Part shown: piece by piece, positions 1-8,335 of the stretch
Position numbering within the stretch: the first letter of the stretch is position 1
Layout: the number at the start of each line of letters is the position of its first letter
Notes under the pieces: model-generated
The model's input: only the letters and a program-made list of their open reading frames with translations
The model's database searches: none
Told to the model about the DNA's origin: nothing
Position numbers and translations under genes: made by a program
NCBI GenBank assembly: GCA_002331025.1
Contig: DCYG01000026.1
Coordinates: 1 to 64,000, forward strand
Source: Firmicutes bacterium UBA2116
GTDB taxonomy: Bacteria; Bacillota; Clostridia; Tissierellales; Sedimentibacteraceae
Direction: 5' to 3'
DNA: 64,000 nucleotides

Positions 1-317
1 ATGATAATTCCTTTATCATCTTCACTGATTTTAGTAATATCCGCTCGTAATACATTGTCGGATAAACTTACCTTATAAACAGCTTCTATGTCCATTTTTT
101 TAAGCAATACGTCTATAAATTTTTTTGTTCTTTCTTCCGGACCGTTTGTAACCGTTACCTTTACCTTAGCATTTTTACTTCCAATCAAGCCAAATAAACC
201 CTTAGACGGTTCATTTATTACTTCAACTACCACTTCATCTTTTTCGGCTTCTAACTCATTTAGTGCTGCAATAACAGCTTCTTCTACGGTAGCTCTTTCA
301 ATAGTTACATTTTTCAT
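1..317 (-). CDS. jag: Jag/KhpB RNA-binding protein, N-terminal part (cut by window edge)
   Basis: Reading from the ATG at 317 leftwards gives MKNVTIERATVEEAVIAALN and then a run containing KGLFGLIGSKNAKVKV, which is the Jag N-terminal domain (family knowledge: SpoIIIJ-associated protein, with KH and R3H RNA-binding domains further on). Only about 105 residues are in the window; the KH and R3H domains lie beyond base 1. The start abuts the stop codon of yidC, in the usual yidC-jag order. Identification rests on the KGxFGxxG motif plus position. It probably belongs to one minus-strand operon from rpmH to jag. Confidence 0.9.
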   Translation of the reverse strand, partial: MKNVTIERATVEEAVIAALNELEAEKDEVVVEVINEPSKGLFGLIGSKNAKVKVTVTNGPEERTKKFIDVLLKKMDIEAVYKVSLSDNVLRADITKISEDDKGII

Positions 318-1091
318 CTATTTTAATTCCTCCTTAGGATTTTTGGACGAATTCATAACAATATATTGCTGTACTAATTGGAATATATTTGAAACAACCC
401 AGTACAATGCTAATCCTGCAGGGAACTGTAAACCAAATATAAATATCATAACAGGCATCATCATAGCCATGGATCTTTGAGTAGCTTCCTGCTGTTCATT
501 CATAGCAGGCTGTGATGTCATCTTTGTAGTTAAATAAGTTGTAAATGCTGATACTGCAGCTAATATAGGCAACGCAGCTCCTATAAACGGTATAGCCATT
601 CCCATTGAAATACCATTTATTATTCCACTTTCATACACATAATTTTCAGCAAAGCTTAAATCCCTGATCCATAAAAATGTTTTATTAATTACGTCATAGG
701 CCTGCTGATTATCAAATACGTATATTTCGGGTGATCTTATAACATAAAAGAAAGAAATAAGAATAGGAAATTGTATAAGCATCGGTAAACACCCTGAAAA
801 CGGGCTATAATTTGCTTCTTTATATAATTCCATCTGTTTTCTTTGTAAGGTTTGCGGATCTTTTCCGTATTTCTCTTGCAGTTCTTTGATTTTCGGATTT
901 AATTCCTGCATTTTTTTCATTGATTTAGACTGCTTAAGAGTAAACGGCATCATTAATAATTTAAAAATGATTGTTGACAATATAATTGCAATTGCATAAG
1001 CAGACAGATAACTGCTGTCTAATCCGGAAACCATATTATATAATAATTCAACAAGCATTCCCATTGGTTTTGCTATAAAATCTAAATTCAT
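318..1091 (-). CDS. yidC: Membrane protein insertase YidC/SpoIIIJ
   Basis: This 257-residue protein of the YidC/Oxa1 family inserts membrane proteins with or without the Sec translocon. Visible features are a hydrophobic segment near residues 28-48, the cytoplasmic hairpin rich in K, Q and E (about 50-90), the conserved segment SPFSGCLPMLIQFPILISFF (about 96-115), and two further hydrophobic hairpins, with LQFPAGLALYWVVSNIFQ near residues 220-238. The length matches Gram-positive YidC proteins, which lack the long periplasmic domain. I see no lipobox cysteine near the N-terminus, unlike B. subtilis SpoIIIJ. The gene sits between yidD and jag; the ATG at 1091 follows a good AGGAGG-type site. 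Confidence 0.95.
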   Translation of the reverse strand: MNLDFIAKPMGMLVELLYNMVSGLDSSYLSAYAIAIILSTIIFKLLMMPFTLKQSKSMKKMQELNPKIKELQEKYGKDPQTLQRKQMELYKEANYSPFSGCLPMLIQFPILISFFYVIRSPEIYVFDNQQAYDVINKTFLWIRDLSFAENYVYESGIINGISMGMAIPFIGAALPILAAVSAFTTYLTTKMTSQPAMNEQQEATQRSMAMMMPVMIFIFGLQFPAGLALYWVVSNIFQLVQQYIVMNSSKNPKEELK

Positions 1092-1100
1092 TATTTCCTC

Positions 1101-1319
1101 CTATTTTAAAGGGTCATATCCGCCGGGATTAAAAGGATGACATCTGAGTATTCTTTTGACACCTAAAAATGAACCTTTAAAAAAACCGTATTTTTGTAAG
1201 CTTTCAATAAAATATTGTGAACATGTAGGATAAAATCTACAGTGTCTGACTGATGAATTTGAAGAAAATTTTTGATATATACGAATAATAAAAATTAAAA
1301 TTTTACTTATTTTTATCAC
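1101..1319 (-). CDS. yidD: Membrane protein insertion efficiency factor YidD
   Basis: This 72-residue protein carries the YidD hallmarks CRFYPTCSQYFIESLQKYG and RCHPFNPGGYDP. Family knowledge: YidD assists YidC-mediated insertion at the membrane. The N-terminus (about residues 5-20) is an amphipathic or hydrophobic segment. The gene overlaps the 3' end of rnpA by 17 nt and ends 9 nt before yidC, the conserved rpmH-rnpA-yidD-yidC order. Confidence 0.93.
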   Translation of the reverse strand: MIKISKILIFIIRIYQKFSSNSSVRHCRFYPTCSQYFIESLQKYGFFKGSFLGVKRILRCHPFNPGGYDPLK

Positions 1320-1644
1320 CCTTCAATAAGTTTTTTCTTTTAGTTAATTTATTAAAAGATTTTTCCAAATCTTTATAACCTGAATCTGTAGCATTTACTC
1401 TTGCCATTAAAACGATATCATAACCTTCTTTAATATTATACTCATTTAATCTTACAATTTCCTTTAATCTGCGTCTTATAATATTTCGCTGAACTGCTTT
1501 TTTTATTTTTTTCGCCGCAGTAAAGCCAAATCTGTTGAATCCATAATTATTTTTCTTTATAAATAATACAAGATTGTAATCAGATATAGAATTATTACAA
1601 TTATATACTGCCTTATATTCAATATTCTTTTTTATTATTATCAT
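1303..1644 (-). CDS. rnpA: Ribonuclease P protein component
   Basis: This 113-residue protein subunit of RNase P supports 5' maturation of tRNA precursors. The basic RNR signature is visible as KKAVQRNIIRRRLKEIVRL (about residues 47-65), preceded by FGFTAAKKI. The N-terminus is slightly divergent (usual length about 115-120 residues). The ATG at 1644 is preceded by a TAGGAAA site. It is the second gene after rpmH and overlaps yidD. Confidence 0.93.
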   Translation of the reverse strand: MIIIKKNIEYKAVYNCNNSISDYNLVLFIKKNNYGFNRFGFTAAKKIKKAVQRNIIRRRLKEIVRLNEYNIKEGYDIVLMARVNATDSGYKDLEKSFNKLTKRKNLLKGDKNK

Positions 1645-1693
1645 ATAGTTTCCTACTTATTACCTCTACTCCAATTATATATAATTGGAATAA

Positions 1694-1713
1694 AAGGCCA
1701 CTAATGCGGCCTT
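1694..1713 (-). terminator. Hairpin between rpmH and rnpA
   Basis: On the minus strand AAGGCC, an 8-nt loop and GGCCTT are followed by TTATT. The hairpin overlaps the rpmH stop codon. It could act as a weak terminator or processing site that lowers rnpA expression relative to rpmH; inference from position and structure only. Confidence 0.5.
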
Positions 1714-1846
1714 ATGCTGACAATTTTTTTCTACCTTTTGCTCTTCTTCTCTTTAAAACATTTCTTCCGGACTTTGTGCTCATTCTTTTTAAAAATCCAT
1801 GTTCTCTGCTTCTCTGTCTTCTTTTTGGTTGATAAGTTCTTTTCAT
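1712..1846 (-). CDS. rpmH: 50S ribosomal protein L34
   Basis: This 44-residue protein starts MKRTYQPKRRQRSREHGF and ends in the basic tail RRRAKGRKKLSA, the canonical L34 length and composition. I chose the ATG at 1846 because AGGAGGTG lies just upstream (revcomp of 1852-1860) and L34 proteins always start MKRT/MKRTYQ; an open frame continues further upstream but is not part of the gene. First gene of the minus-strand operon leaving oriC. Confidence 0.97.
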   Translation of the reverse strand: MKRTYQPKRRQRSREHGFLKRMSTKSGRNVLKRRRAKGRKKLSA

Positions 1847-1950
1847 CAGAAACACCTCCTCATATAACAGATATCTATATAAATATCTTAAATTTTCACG
1901 TTTATAAATTATAATATTTTTAAATATTGATGTCAACATAGAAAAATATT

Positions 1951-2055
1951 TTATACTATTTTAACCTCAAATACAGACAAATATTTGTCTGCGACATAGG
2001 AAAACAGTATTACTAATTCGCTTCAAGGAAAATTTTTAATGCGAATTAGTTTTAG
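1951..2055 (+). repeat. Two-hairpin palindromic repeat beside oriC (copy 1)
   Basis: This segment has a perfect 18-nt palindrome CAGACAAATATTTGTCTG at 1974-1991, a spacer GGAAAACAGTATT, then the inverted pair ACTAATTCGC (2012-2021) / GCGAATTAGT (2041-2050). A second copy lies in the opposite orientation at 27702-27812. Both hairpins and the spacer are conserved, so this is a dispersed element and not an origin-specific structure. Confidence 0.75.
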
Positions 2056-2346
2056 CTATTGTAATATACTATATTTTCATAAATATTGCAAATATTTTTT
2101 AAAATAAAAAAATAAAATTGATATTGTGGATAAAAAATGATATTATGTTATATGTCTGTGGATAACTTTTTTCATTTGATAAATTTATGGACAACTAGTT
2201 CTTGCTTATACAAAAATCCCATTCAATCAATGTTAACAATTGTTTAAATCTTTTATCAACAATTGTTTATATCATATATTTTTAACTATTTTAACAGATA
2301 TTATGAACACAATGTTAATTTTTTTTACCAACAACCGGAGGATAAT
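2056..2346. other. Chromosomal replication origin (oriC), dnaA-upstream part
   Basis: This AT-rich, gene-free stretch lies between divergent rpmH and dnaA. It has two perfect DnaA boxes on the minus strand (TGTGGATAA at 2125-2133 and 2157-2165), one degenerate box (TATGGACAA, 2186-2194) and a one-mismatch plus-strand box TTATCAACA (2253-2261), with repeats of the type TTAACAATTGTTT near 2232-2267. Gene orientation switches from minus to plus here, as expected for bidirectional replication. The 256-bp dnaA-dnaN spacer (3679-3934) is also very AT-rich and may be the second half of a bipartite origin. Confidence 0.85.
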
Positions 2347-3678
2347 ATGAATTTTGAAGATTTATGGAACGAAGTCCTTGAGATTGTAAAAGAGGACACC
2401 AATCAAGTAAGCTTTAATACTTGGTTTAAGCCCCTTAAAATTGTCGCATATAAAAACAATACTATATATTTAGAAACAGCCGACGATTTTTTAAAAAATA
2501 CCTTAAAAAAGAGACACTATAACTTTCTTAAAAATGCCTTTACATACGTTTTAAAAAAGGATACAGAATTAATATTTACCATACCCGGTGAAAATATAAA
2601 TAAGGAAGACAAAAAAAATATCTCTGTAAATAATGAGGAAACTGATGTTATCAATACAGGAAGGAAATTAAATCCTAAATACAGATTTGATAACTTTATC
2701 ATAGGAAATTCCAACCGTTTTGCTCATGCAGCATCGTTAGCAGTTGCAGAAGCACCTGCCACTGCCTACAACCCCTTATTTTTATATGGAGGCGTTGGAC
2801 TTGGAAAAACACACTTAATGCATGCAATCGGTCACTATATACTTGACAGTAATCCGGATGCATATGTTTTATATGTTACTTCAGAAAAATTTACAAATGA
2901 CCTTATTAATTCTATTAAGGACGGAACTAATGAGGAATTCAGAAATACTTACAGAAAAGCAGATGTCCTTTTAGTTGATGATATCCAGTTTATTGCAGGT
3001 AAGGAAAGTACTCAGGAAGAATTTTTCCATACATTTAATGCACTTCATGAAGCAAATAAGCAAATTATAGTATCAAGTGACAATCCGCCAAGTGAAATAC
3101 CGACTCTGGAGGATCGTCTCCGTTCACGTTTCGAATGGGGTCTGATTGCTGATATTCAGCCGCCGGATTATGAAACAAGAATAGCAATTTTAAGAAAAAA
3201 GGCAGAAGCTGAAAATTATAACGTTCCTGACGATGTAATATCATATATAGCTCAAAATATTCAGTCTAATATAAGAAAACTTGAAGGAGCCCTCATTAGA
3301 ATTTATGCTTATGCTTCACTTACCAATAAAAAAGAAGTTAATTTAGAGCTTGCTCAGGAGGCATTAAAACATTTAATTTCTAATAACAAAAAAATAACTA
3401 TAAATGATATTAAGGAAGTTATAGCAAATTATTATAATATATCAATAGAAGATTTAGTTTCAAAAAGAAAAACCAAAAACATCGCATATCCAAGACAAAT
3501 TGCTATGTATATAGGCAGAAAGCTGACTGATTTATCACTTCCTAAATTAGGTGAAGAATTTGGAGGAAGAGACCATTCAACGGTCCTTCACGCTTATAAC
3601 AAGGTGGAAGAAGATATAGAAAACAGTCAGGAAGTAAAGAAAAGTGTAGATGATTTAATTTCAATGCTAAACAATTAA
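2347..3678 (+). CDS. dnaA: Chromosomal replication initiator protein DnaA
   Basis: This 443-residue AAA+ initiator binds DnaA boxes and opens oriC. Domain I starts MNFEDLWNEVLEIVKED; a charged linker spans roughly residues 85-110; Walker A is GGVGLGKTHL (about 149-158), Walker B is LLVDDIQFI, and the C-terminal DNA-binding signature is GGRDHSTVLHAYNKV. I chose the ATG at 2347 because GGAGG (2337-2341) lies directly upstream and the protein then begins at the conserved domain I; the frame is open 28 codons further upstream but carries no DnaA-like sequence there. Confidence 0.97.
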   Translation: MNFEDLWNEVLEIVKEDTNQVSFNTWFKPLKIVAYKNNTIYLETADDFLKNTLKKRHYNFLKNAFTYVLKKDTELIFTIPGENINKEDKKNISVNNEETDVINTGRKLNPKYRFDNFIIGNSNRFAHAASLAVAEAPATAYNPLFLYGGVGLGKTHLMHAIGHYILDSNPDAYVLYVTSEKFTNDLINSIKDGTNEEFRNTYRKADVLLVDDIQFIAGKESTQEEFFHTFNALHEANKQIIVSSDNPPSEIPTLEDRLRSRFEWGLIADIQPPDYETRIAILRKKAEAENYNVPDDVISYIAQNIQSNIRKLEGALIRIYAYASLTNKKEVNLELAQEALKHLISNNKKITINDIKEVIANYYNISIEDLVSKRKTKNIAYPRQIAMYIGRKLTDLSLPKLGEEFGGRDHSTVLHAYNKVEEDIENSQEVKKSVDDLISMLNN

Positions 3679-3934
3679 TGTGTATAGATTGTTTATAATT
3701 GTTGACAAAAAATATTTTTTATTTTTATGGAGTAAATAAAAAATTATTCTATCAACAGTTAATAATTTTTTATTTGTTGGTAATCCAAATGAAATAACTG
3801 TTTTCAACAAATTAACACACACTACTAATATTACTATTTAATTATTTTATATATTTCTATATAACATCACAATTAAGAGTTGTGCACATTTTTCGAGAAT
3901 CTTATTATTTGCACAATAAAAAAAGGAGTCGCTA
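3679..3934. other. AT-rich dnaA-dnaN intergenic region
   Basis: This 256-bp region has no gene. It contains several TTGTTGACA / ATCAACAGTTAATAA-like sequences that resemble degenerate DnaA boxes but no perfect box. It may contribute to a bipartite origin and must carry the dnaN promoter; neither can be proven from sequence. Confidence 0.4.
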
Positions 3935-5056
3935 ATGAAAATAAAAGTAAACCAAAATGATCTTAATAAAAGCATCAACATCGTACAAAAAGCAGTTTCT
4001 TCAAGAACTCCACTGCCTATTTTATCAGGAATACTCATAGAGGCAAAGGACAATATGCTTATACTTACGGCAACAGATTTAGAATTAGGAATTAAAACAT
4101 ACTCTCCCTGTGAAGTTGAGGAAGAAGGTTCAATTGTAGTTCATGCAAAACTAATAGGTGATTTTGTCAGAAAGCTTCCTTCAAACTCCTATGTTCATAT
4201 TGAAACTACAGAAAATAACAATATGGAAATTAAATGTTTGAATTCCGAAATAAACATTTTAGGAAATTCGTCCGAAGAATATCCTAATGATACTTTCAGT
4301 AATGAAGGAAACTCATTAAAAATAAAGACTAATAAGCTTAGAAGTTTAATAAAATATACTTATTTTGCAACAGCTCAAGACAATATTAAACCTATTTTTA
4401 CAGGTTGTCTCATTGAAATTAAAAATAATATTTGTACATTCGTAGCTCTTGATGGATACAGAATGGCGGTAAAAAAAGATAAAATCGATTATGATGGTGA
4501 AGTTTCTGTTATTGTGCCTTCAAAGACGTTGGTAGAAATTTTAAGAATTATTGAAGAGGATACAGAGAATTTAGAAATAATAGTATCGGAAAGTCATGTT
4601 TCCTTTAAATTAGATAATACAATTATAATTTCTAATCTTTTAGAAGGTAAGTTTATCGATTATGAGGGAATAATAAAGGATAATTACGTTACGGTGGCAA
4701 GCGTGGAAACATCTGATATAAGAGACAGTATTGAAAGAGCTTCACTTTTAGCAAAGGATGATAAGAATAATTTGGTAATACTTGATATTAAGGAAAATAA
4801 TATGCAAATTAATTCTGCTTCAGAATTTGGTAATGTAGAAGAAAATGTACCAATCGATAAAAATGGTGAAGATATTAAAATAGGATTTAATTCTAAATAT
4901 TTGTTGGATTTTTTAAAGGTAATTGAAAGTGAGCGAGTGAGCTTAAATTTAATCGGCAAAAACAATCCTTGCTTCATGAAGGAAATCAATGAAGAAAAAG
5001 AAGGACAGGAAGAAAAAGACTTTATTTATATGGTTCTGCCGGTGAGGATCAGTTAG
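3935..5056 (+). CDS. dnaN: DNA polymerase III beta subunit (sliding clamp)
   Basis: This 373-residue protein has the length and sequence pattern of the ring-shaped clamp (three repeated domains). The N-terminus MKIKVNQNDLNKSINIVQKAVSSR and the motif TPLPILSGILIEAKDNMLILTATDLE are typical of domain 1; the C-terminus ends YMVLPVRIS, matching the conserved end of the family. AAGGAG precedes the ATG. Followed at 8 nt by yaaA, probably one transcript. Confidence 0.96.
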   Translation: MKIKVNQNDLNKSINIVQKAVSSRTPLPILSGILIEAKDNMLILTATDLELGIKTYSPCEVEEEGSIVVHAKLIGDFVRKLPSNSYVHIETTENNNMEIKCLNSEINILGNSSEEYPNDTFSNEGNSLKIKTNKLRSLIKYTYFATAQDNIKPIFTGCLIEIKNNICTFVALDGYRMAVKKDKIDYDGEVSVIVPSKTLVEILRIIEEDTENLEIIVSESHVSFKLDNTIIISNLLEGKFIDYEGIIKDNYVTVASVETSDIRDSIERASLLAKDDKNNLVILDIKENNMQINSASEFGNVEENVPIDKNGEDIKIGFNSKYLLDFLKVIESERVSLNLIGKNNPCFMKEINEEKEGQEEKDFIYMVLPVRIS

Positions 5057-5064
5057 AGGTATCT

Positions 5065-5283
5065 ATGGAAAAAATAAAAATCAATACGGAATTTATCAAG
5101 CTTGATCAATTGTTAAAATATGCCAATGCCGTTGAGGGCGGAGGTATGGCAAAGAATGTAATACTTGACGGTATGGTAAAGGTAAACGGTGAAGTTGTTT
5201 TACAAAGAGGAAAAAAACTCAGAGATGGAGATATTGTTAAATATAACAACGAAGAATATATCATTTCAACAGAGGAAAAATGA
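5065..5283 (+). CDS. yaaA: S4-domain RNA-binding protein YaaA
   Basis: This 72-residue single S4 domain carries FIKLDQLLKYANAVEGGGMAK and VKVNGEVVLQRGKKLRDGD, the classic S4 signature. Family knowledge: the YaaA/RlbA small protein encoded between dnaN and recF in Firmicutes; RNA binding is expected and its exact role is unsettled. Its stop overlaps the recF start (ATGA). Confidence 0.93.
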   Translation: MEKIKINTEFIKLDQLLKYANAVEGGGMAKNVILDGMVKVNGEVVLQRGKKLRDGDIVKYNNEEYIISTEEK

Positions 5284-6401
5284 TAGTCAAAAATATAAAA
5301 ATAAAAAATTACAGAAATTTTATAGAAGCAAACATTGAATTAAATGATTCCTTAAATATATTTGTTGGAGACAATGGTCAAGGAAAAACAAATTTAATGG
5401 AATCTGTTTATCTTGCTTCAATAGGCAGGACCTTCAGGTTAAACAGTGAAAATGAGCTTATAAATTTTTGTGAAAATAAAAGTCTTGTAGAAGTATTGTT
5501 AAACAAAAATAATTATGATACTAAAATTGAATTAGCGCTTGAAAAAAATAAGAGAAAGACAGTTTTAATAAATGGTGTTAAGCTAGATAAGACATCTGAA
5601 ATGATAGGAATTTTAAATAATGTTATTTTTACTCCCGATGATATGAAAATTATTAAAGGGAGTCCTGTTGAAAGACGTAAATTCGTAAATATATCTTTGT
5701 CTCAGATAAAACCAAAATATAAATATTTGCTTAGTAATTACAAAAAAATTTGTGCGGAAAGAAATATGATTTTAAAAAATTACTGTACAAAGCCGGATAA
5801 TAAAGATATTATTAATATTTGGAATGATTATCTGATTAATATAGGTACTGAAATAATACTTTACAGAAATGATTACATAAATAAATTAAAAAAATATGCA
5901 GTAACTATTTATGAGGATATTTCAGGTAAAAAAGAGAAGTTTGATATAAATTATCATTGCAATGCAGTCAATCAAAATAACATTGATAAAAATGAAACGA
6001 AAAAATATTTCACTGAAAAAATAAATTCTAATTTAAACAGCGAAATTCAGTACAAGACGACACTATACGGACCACATAAGGATGATATAATAATAAAAAT
6101 AAATGGTAAAGAAAGTAAATATTTTGGATCACAAGGTCAGCAGAGATCTGCGGTATTGGCGATAAAGCTTGCTGAAATTGAAATCATAAGGGAAGAAACT
6201 GGTGAATATCCCATATTGCTGTTGGATGATGTATTGTCTGAGTTAGATAATAAAAGAAAAGGCTATTTAATAAAATATATCCAGGGAATTCAGACTGTTA
6301 TTACTACTACAGATGACCATGATTTAAATATATTGACAAAGGATTACAATAAGAAAAAATTTTATATAAATGAAGGAAAAATAGGCAACATTACAAATTA
6401 G
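5280..6401 (+). CDS. recF: DNA replication and repair protein RecF
   Basis: This 373-residue SMC-like ATPase loads RecA at gaps. Walker A is GDNGQGKTNLMES (about residues 30-42), the ABC-type signature region is YFGSQGQQRSAVLAIKLAE and Walker B is ILLLDDVLSELD. Length is typical. The start overlaps the yaaA stop, implying translational coupling. The protein is unusually lysine- and asparagine-rich, in line with the AT-rich genome. Confidence 0.95.
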   Translation: MIVKNIKIKNYRNFIEANIELNDSLNIFVGDNGQGKTNLMESVYLASIGRTFRLNSENELINFCENKSLVEVLLNKNNYDTKIELALEKNKRKTVLINGVKLDKTSEMIGILNNVIFTPDDMKIIKGSPVERRKFVNISLSQIKPKYKYLLSNYKKICAERNMILKNYCTKPDNKDIINIWNDYLINIGTEIILYRNDYINKLKKYAVTIYEDISGKKEKFDINYHCNAVNQNNIDKNETKKYFTEKINSNLNSEIQYKTTLYGPHKDDIIIKINGKESKYFGSQGQQRSAVLAIKLAEIEIIREETGEYPILLLDDVLSELDNKRKGYLIKYIQGIQTVITTTDDHDLNILTKDYNKKKFYINEGKIGNITN

Positions 6402-6412
6402 AGGAGAAATAA

Positions 6413-8323
6413 ATGGCGGATAATAAAAACAATCATTATGGTGCTGAGCAGATACAGGTTTTGGAGGGTTTGGAGCCTGTAAGAAAAAGACCCGGTATGT
6501 ATATAGGTTCTACAGGGGAAAGAGGATTGCACCAATTAGTTTATGAGGTTGTGGACAACAGTATAGATGAGGCATTGGCAGGCTACTGCGACACAATCAA
6601 CGTTACGATTAATGAAGATAATTCTGTAGAGGTTGTAGACAACGGCAGAGGAATTCCTATAGAAAAAAATATTAAAACCGGCAAATCTACATTGGAAACA
6701 GTTTTGACAGTCCTGCATGCAGGGGGAAAATTTAATAATGACGCATATAAAGTGTCAGGAGGACTTCACGGAGTAGGTGTTTCATGCGTTAATGCTTTGT
6801 CTGATTTTTTAACAGCAAAGGTTAATTGGAACGGTAAGATATATAAGCAGTCATTTGAAAGAGGAGTTGCAAAATCAGAGGTTGAATATATAGGAGAAAC
6901 AAAAAAGAGCGGTACAACTATAACATTCTTACCTGATTCAAGTATATTTGATGCCATTGATTTTAATTATACAATATTAAAGCATCGTATGAGAGAGCTT
7001 GCCTTTTTAAATAAGGGTATAAAAATAACCTTGGAAGATAAAAGAAACAATGTGAAGGATGAGTTTCATTATGAAGGAGGAATCAAGCAGTTTGTTGAAT
7101 ATTTAAACAGCAAGAGGGATGCTCTTCATAATGATATCGTATATGTTGAAGGTAAAAAAGAAAAAGTAATAGTGGAATTATCATTCCAATATACAGATTC
7201 TTATAATGAAAATATTTTTTCATTCGTAAATAATATTAACACCATAGAAGGAGGAAGTCATTTAGTCGGATTTAAAACCGCCCTTACCCGTGCTATTAAT
7301 GATTATGCAAAAAAGTGTAATCTACTAAAGGAAAATGATGTTCAAATAACGGGAGAGGATATAAGAGAAGGTATTACTGCAATTTTATCCATAAAAATTC
7401 CAAATCCTCAATTTGAAGGACAGACGAAGACTAAATTAGGTAACAGTGAAGTAAGAGGTGTTGTAGACAATATTACGGGTGAAGCATTGAGTAATTATTG
7501 TGAAGAAAATCCGAAAACAGCAAAATTAATTGTAGAAAAATCCTTAAGATCTGCAAGAGCAAGAGAAGCTGCAAGAAAAGCAAGAGATCTGGCAAGAAGA
7601 AAAGGTGCTTTGGATAGTATGGCGCTTCCCGGAAAATTAGCTGACTGCTCTGAAAAAGATCCGAAGCTTTGCGAAATTTGCATAGTTGAAGGTAACTCGG
7701 CAGGGGGTTCTGCCAAAGAAGGAAGGGACAGGAGATTCCAGGCTATTCTTCCACTTAGAGGGAAAATATTAAACGTTGAAAAATCAAGAATCGATAAAAT
7801 ATTAAACTCTGAAGAAATAAAAAATATGATTACCGCATTCGGCACAGGCATAGGAGAGGATTTTGATATATCTAAATTAAGATATTATAAAATCATAATA
7901 ATGACGGATGCAGATGTTGACGGAGCTCATATCAGGACATTACTTTTAACATTCTTTTACAGATATATGAAGGATTTAATTACGGGCGGTCATGTGTATG
8001 CTGCTCAACCGCCTTTGTATAGAGTAAAAAAAGGCAAGTTTGAACAATATGTATACAGTGATGCAGAATTAAACAGGGTTTTAGAGGAAATAGGCAGAGA
8101 CAATAAGGTTGAAATTCAAAGATATAAAGGTCTCGGTGAAATGGACCCCGAACAGCTTTGGGAAACAACGATGAATCCTGAAAGCAGAATTCTGTTAAGA
8201 ATTAATGAAGATGATGCAATGTCAGCAGATGAAACATTCAATATACTTATGGGGGATAAAGTAGCTCCACGTAGAGAATTTATTGAAGAAAATGCAAGAT
8301 ACGTTAAGAATTTAGATATATAG
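6413..8323 (+). CDS. gyrB: DNA gyrase subunit B
   Basis: This 636-residue ATPase subunit of gyrase has the GHKL ATPase region (VVDNSIDEALAGYCD, then GRGIPIE and GGLHGVGVSCVNALS), transducer domain, and the Toprim motifs EGNSAGGSAKEGRDRR and DADVDGAHIRTLLLTFF. The C-terminus RYKGLGEMDPEQLWETTMNPE is diagnostic. The length fits clostridial GyrB. GAGGAG precedes the ATG; gyrA follows after 12 nt. Confidence 0.97.
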   Translation: MADNKNNHYGAEQIQVLEGLEPVRKRPGMYIGSTGERGLHQLVYEVVDNSIDEALAGYCDTINVTINEDNSVEVVDNGRGIPIEKNIKTGKSTLETVLTVLHAGGKFNNDAYKVSGGLHGVGVSCVNALSDFLTAKVNWNGKIYKQSFERGVAKSEVEYIGETKKSGTTITFLPDSSIFDAIDFNYTILKHRMRELAFLNKGIKITLEDKRNNVKDEFHYEGGIKQFVEYLNSKRDALHNDIVYVEGKKEKVIVELSFQYTDSYNENIFSFVNNINTIEGGSHLVGFKTALTRAINDYAKKCNLLKENDVQITGEDIREGITAILSIKIPNPQFEGQTKTKLGNSEVRGVVDNITGEALSNYCEENPKTAKLIVEKSLRSARAREAARKARDLARRKGALDSMALPGKLADCSEKDPKLCEICIVEGNSAGGSAKEGRDRRFQAILPLRGKILNVEKSRIDKILNSEEIKNMITAFGTGIGEDFDISKLRYYKIIIMTDADVDGAHIRTLLLTFFYRYMKDLITGGHVYAAQPPLYRVKKGKFEQYVYSDAELNRVLEEIGRDNKVEIQRYKGLGEMDPEQLWETTMNPESRILLRINEDDAMSADETFNILMGDKVAPRREFIEENARYVKNLDI

Positions 8324-8335
8324 ATGAGGTTATAA

